A DNA stretch of 64,000 nt from Gibbula magus (lineage: Eukaryota; Mollusca; Gastropoda; Trochida; Trochidae): NCBI GenBank assembly GCA_936450465.1, contig OW388304.1, positions 39,213,593 to 39,277,592 on the forward strand, given 5' to 3'. Made by a program: the position numbers and the translations under genes. Position 1 is the first letter of the stretch. Every line of letters begins with the position of its first letter. The notes below the pieces were generated by a model. That model made no database searches, was not told where the DNA came from, and was given only the letters and a program-made list of their open reading frames with translations. Below, piece after piece: positions 63,906-64,000 of this stretch.

Positions 63906-64000
63906 CAGCTGCTAGGTTCAAGTTTGACTCGTATGTGACACCTTCTCGTATCTCTGAACTGGCATTGGATACTATATTCCTGGCTTGTAATTGCAGACGT
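63906..64000 (-). CDS. Candidate upstream exon of the exonuclease gene (partial)
   Basis: The exon runs off the window's right end. One minus-strand frame is open for 31 codons (RLQLQARNIVSNASSEIREG...) and ends at a good donor, GCTG|GTAAGA at 63906/63905, in phase 1. That phase matches the acceptor proposed for the Exo I exon. The basic-then-EIREGVTYES pattern resembles, from memory, the region ahead of the nuclease domain in invertebrate members of this family. Without more upstream sequence it could also belong to a different gene. Confidence 0.45.

Overview
The window looks like intergenic DNA from an animal nuclear genome, most likely a mollusc or another lophotrochozoan. It is strongly A+T-rich by eye, has no operons or bacterial-style genes, and is full of SINEs, LINE fragments and small DNA transposons. 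One tRNA-derived SINE family ends in a CTCACCTCACC-type tail next to a GCGGCGTTARACCCC motif, as I remember from mollusc genomes. The only convincing protein gene is a split, intron-containing gene at the right edge on the minus strand. The species call is inference.

Layout. 1-2470 is left flank: two tRNA-derived SINEs, one small terminal-inverted-repeat element, otherwise no recognisable content. 2471-59359 is the dominant feature: a tandem array of four copies of one very large, apparently non-coding unit (copy 1 2471-21280, copy 2 21281-35540, copy 3 35541-49366, copy 4 49367-59359). The same landmarks recur in the same order and orientation in each copy. Copy 2 lacks the unit's tail, copy 3 lacks its head, and copy 4 stops about two thirds of the way through. 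No open frame survives at length across copies.

Copies differ mainly by insertions. Because the other copies show the empty site, the insertion boundaries and target-site duplications can be read to the base. They include a 1.5-kb fold-back element with ten copies of a 10-bp motif (copy 1), two TTAA-flanked elements (copies 1 and 3), a TA-flanked element (copy 1), a 5'-truncated L1-type LINE (copy 2), a SINE shared by copies 2 and 3, and two hairpin-bearing insertions (copy 4). Heads pair copies 1 with 4 and 2 with 3, while tails pair 1 with 3. The array has therefore been shuffled by recombination or gene conversion after duplication.

59360-64000 is right flank: dispersed short direct repeats, then a minus-strand gene running off the window's right end. 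It encodes a DEDDh 3'-5' exonuclease of the kind related to the C-terminal domain of PML isoform I. The catalytic aspartate, glutamate and histidine residues I can place are present, but an A8 run shifts the frame within the domain, so it is either a recent pseudogene or a sequencing error.
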